From: Alphaproteobacteria bacterium
GTDB lineage: Bacteria; Pseudomonadota; Alphaproteobacteria; Sphingomonadales; Rhodothalassiaceae
Length of the DNA stretch: 14,370 nucleotides
Assembly (NCBI GenBank): GCA_003695555.1
Contig: RFIU01000033.1
Span: 1-14,370, forward strand
Direction of reading: 5' to 3'
Shown: in pieces, positions 13,600 to 14,370 of the stretch
Layout of the letters: each line of letters starts with the position of its first letter
How positions within the stretch are numbered: the first letter of the stretch is position 1
Notes under the pieces: model-generated
What the model was told of the DNA's origin: nothing
Seen by the model: only the letters and a program-made list of their open reading frames with translations
Database searches by the model: none
Program-made: the position numbers and the translations under genes

Positions 13600-13643
13600 C
13601 CCAGACCTGTTCGCTGGCAACGCTGGCGCGTGACGCTCCAGGC

Positions 13644-14370
13644 TCAGGCGATCGCGAATTTGATCAGCTTGATCGCCTGCGAATCGACGAGCGCACCGCC
13701 GACCCGCTTGGTTGCGTAGAAATGGACGAAGGGCTTGTTGGAATAAGGATCGCGCAACACCCGGGTGCCGAAGCGGTCGGCGATCAGATAGCCGCGCGCG
13801 AAGTCGCCGAAGGCGATCGCAAGTGACCCGGCCGCAATGTCCGGCATGTCGGCGGCCTCGACCACCGGAAAGCCGAGCAGGGTGCTGGGCGTGCCGGCTT
13901 CGAGCCCCGGTTTCCAGAGATAGTCGCCATCGACGTCCTTGAACTTGCGCACCCGGTTGAGCGTCGCGGCGTTCATCAGGAAGCGGGCGTTGGCGCGGTA
14001 TTCCGCCTTCAGGCCATAGACGAGATCGAGCAGAATGTCGGACGGACTGCTCGCCGGAAAATCACCATCGACGCCGGTCGCGAGATGCTCGAGCGTGCCG
14101 AATGGGCGGCTCGCATCATCACTTGCGGCAGTGGGATAGCCGAGCAGCCCCTGTGGCTTGTCGATGCCGTCTCCGGTCAGGAAGGCGGCCGATTCCTTGA
14201 TCGAGAATTCCCGCGACAGCTCGTCGGCAAGCCAGCTTTCGACATCGAAATGGGCGTCGTCCAGCATCGTCTGGGTCGCCGCCGGATTGGCATAGATCTC
14301 GCCGATCGGAGGCGCCACCTCGGCGAAGGTGGGGGCGGTCGTCTCGATCCGGGGCGCAGTTTCTGACACC
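13644..14370 (-). CDS. HK97-fold major capsid protein, C-terminal part (RcGTA gp5-like)
   Basis: The frame is open to the right edge, giving the last 241-242 residues; the N-terminus, with any propeptide, is outside. The fragment has the HK97 capsid hallmarks: DVESWLADELSREFSIKESA, FLTGDGIDKPQGLLGYP, the A-domain stretch ARFLMNAATLNRVRKFKD with GDYLWKPG, LGFPVVEAADMP, and a C-terminal RDPYSNKPFVHFYATKRVGG block. It should form the icosahedral shell. The gene is followed by a 209-base spacer with two hairpins instead of a coupled next gene, consistent with separate control of capsid level. Confidence 0.93.
   Translation of the reverse strand, partial: VSETAPRIETTAPTFAEVAPPIGEIYANPAATQTMLDDAHFDVESWLADELSREFSIKESAAFLTGDGIDKPQGLLGYPTAASDDASRPFGTLEHLATGVDGDFPASSPSDILLDLVYGLKAEYRANARFLMNAATLNRVRKFKDVDGDYLWKPGLEAGTPSTLLGFPVVEAADMPDIAAGSLAIAFGDFARGYLIADRFGTRVLRDPYSNKPFVHFYATKRVGGALVDSQAIKLIKFAIA

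Noticed and set aside
1..14370. CRISPR arrays, tRNA or rRNA genes, insertion sequences and attachment-site repeats
   Set aside because: No spaced direct repeats, cloverleaf-like sequence, transposase frame or paired flanking repeats were seen in the window.

Overview
The window is a high-GC stretch of an alphaproteobacterial genome. It is dominated by the head-completion and tail half of a siphovirus-like structural cluster related to the Rhodobacter capsulatus gene transfer agent (RcGTA). The order major capsid protein, connector, head closure, tail terminator, major tail protein, two small chaperone-like proteins, short tape measure, DUF2460 protein, DUF2163 hub, NlpC/P60 peptidase and large Gly-rich-N-terminus tail protein is the order known for RcGTA-type clusters. 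The 751-residue terminal tail protein followed by a DUF2793 protein resembles clusters I associate with Sphingomonadales and relatives, but the genus cannot be fixed from the sequence. No integrase, terminase, portal, lysis gene or attachment site lies inside the window, so a domesticated gene transfer agent and a prophage remain equally possible.

Layout, reading the minus strand from the right edge to the left. 14370-13644: C-terminal part of the HK97-fold major capsid protein. 13643-13435: 209-base spacer with two strong GC-rich hairpins. 13434-11345: three genes that RcGTA does not have at this place (a DUF2341/LamG-like surface protein, a small phage protein of about 129 residues and a fiber-tail-adaptor-like protein). 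11348-9567: connector, head closure, tail terminator and major tail protein. 9562-8322: two tail-assembly chaperone-like proteins and a very short tape measure. 8312-5919: distal tail protein carrying a large N-terminal TIM-barrel-like region. 5908-5063: hub protein. 4100-3687: cell-wall peptidase. 3683-1428: tail-tip protein. 1369-869: DUF2793 protein, followed by a possible terminator hairpin. 622 to the left edge: a secreted outer-membrane beta-barrel protein, probably a separate host gene.

The main anomaly is a single plus-strand gene (4234-5046) lying head-on inside the tail operon between hub and peptidase. It looks like a moron or defence-type cargo gene: its N-terminal 180 residues resemble a HEPN-like helical family and its C-terminal third is an acidic, Ala/Pro/Glu-rich tail. 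Apart from this gene the structural genes are tightly packed, often with 1-11 base overlaps, good Shine-Dalgarno sequences and evident translational coupling, as expected for one long transcript.
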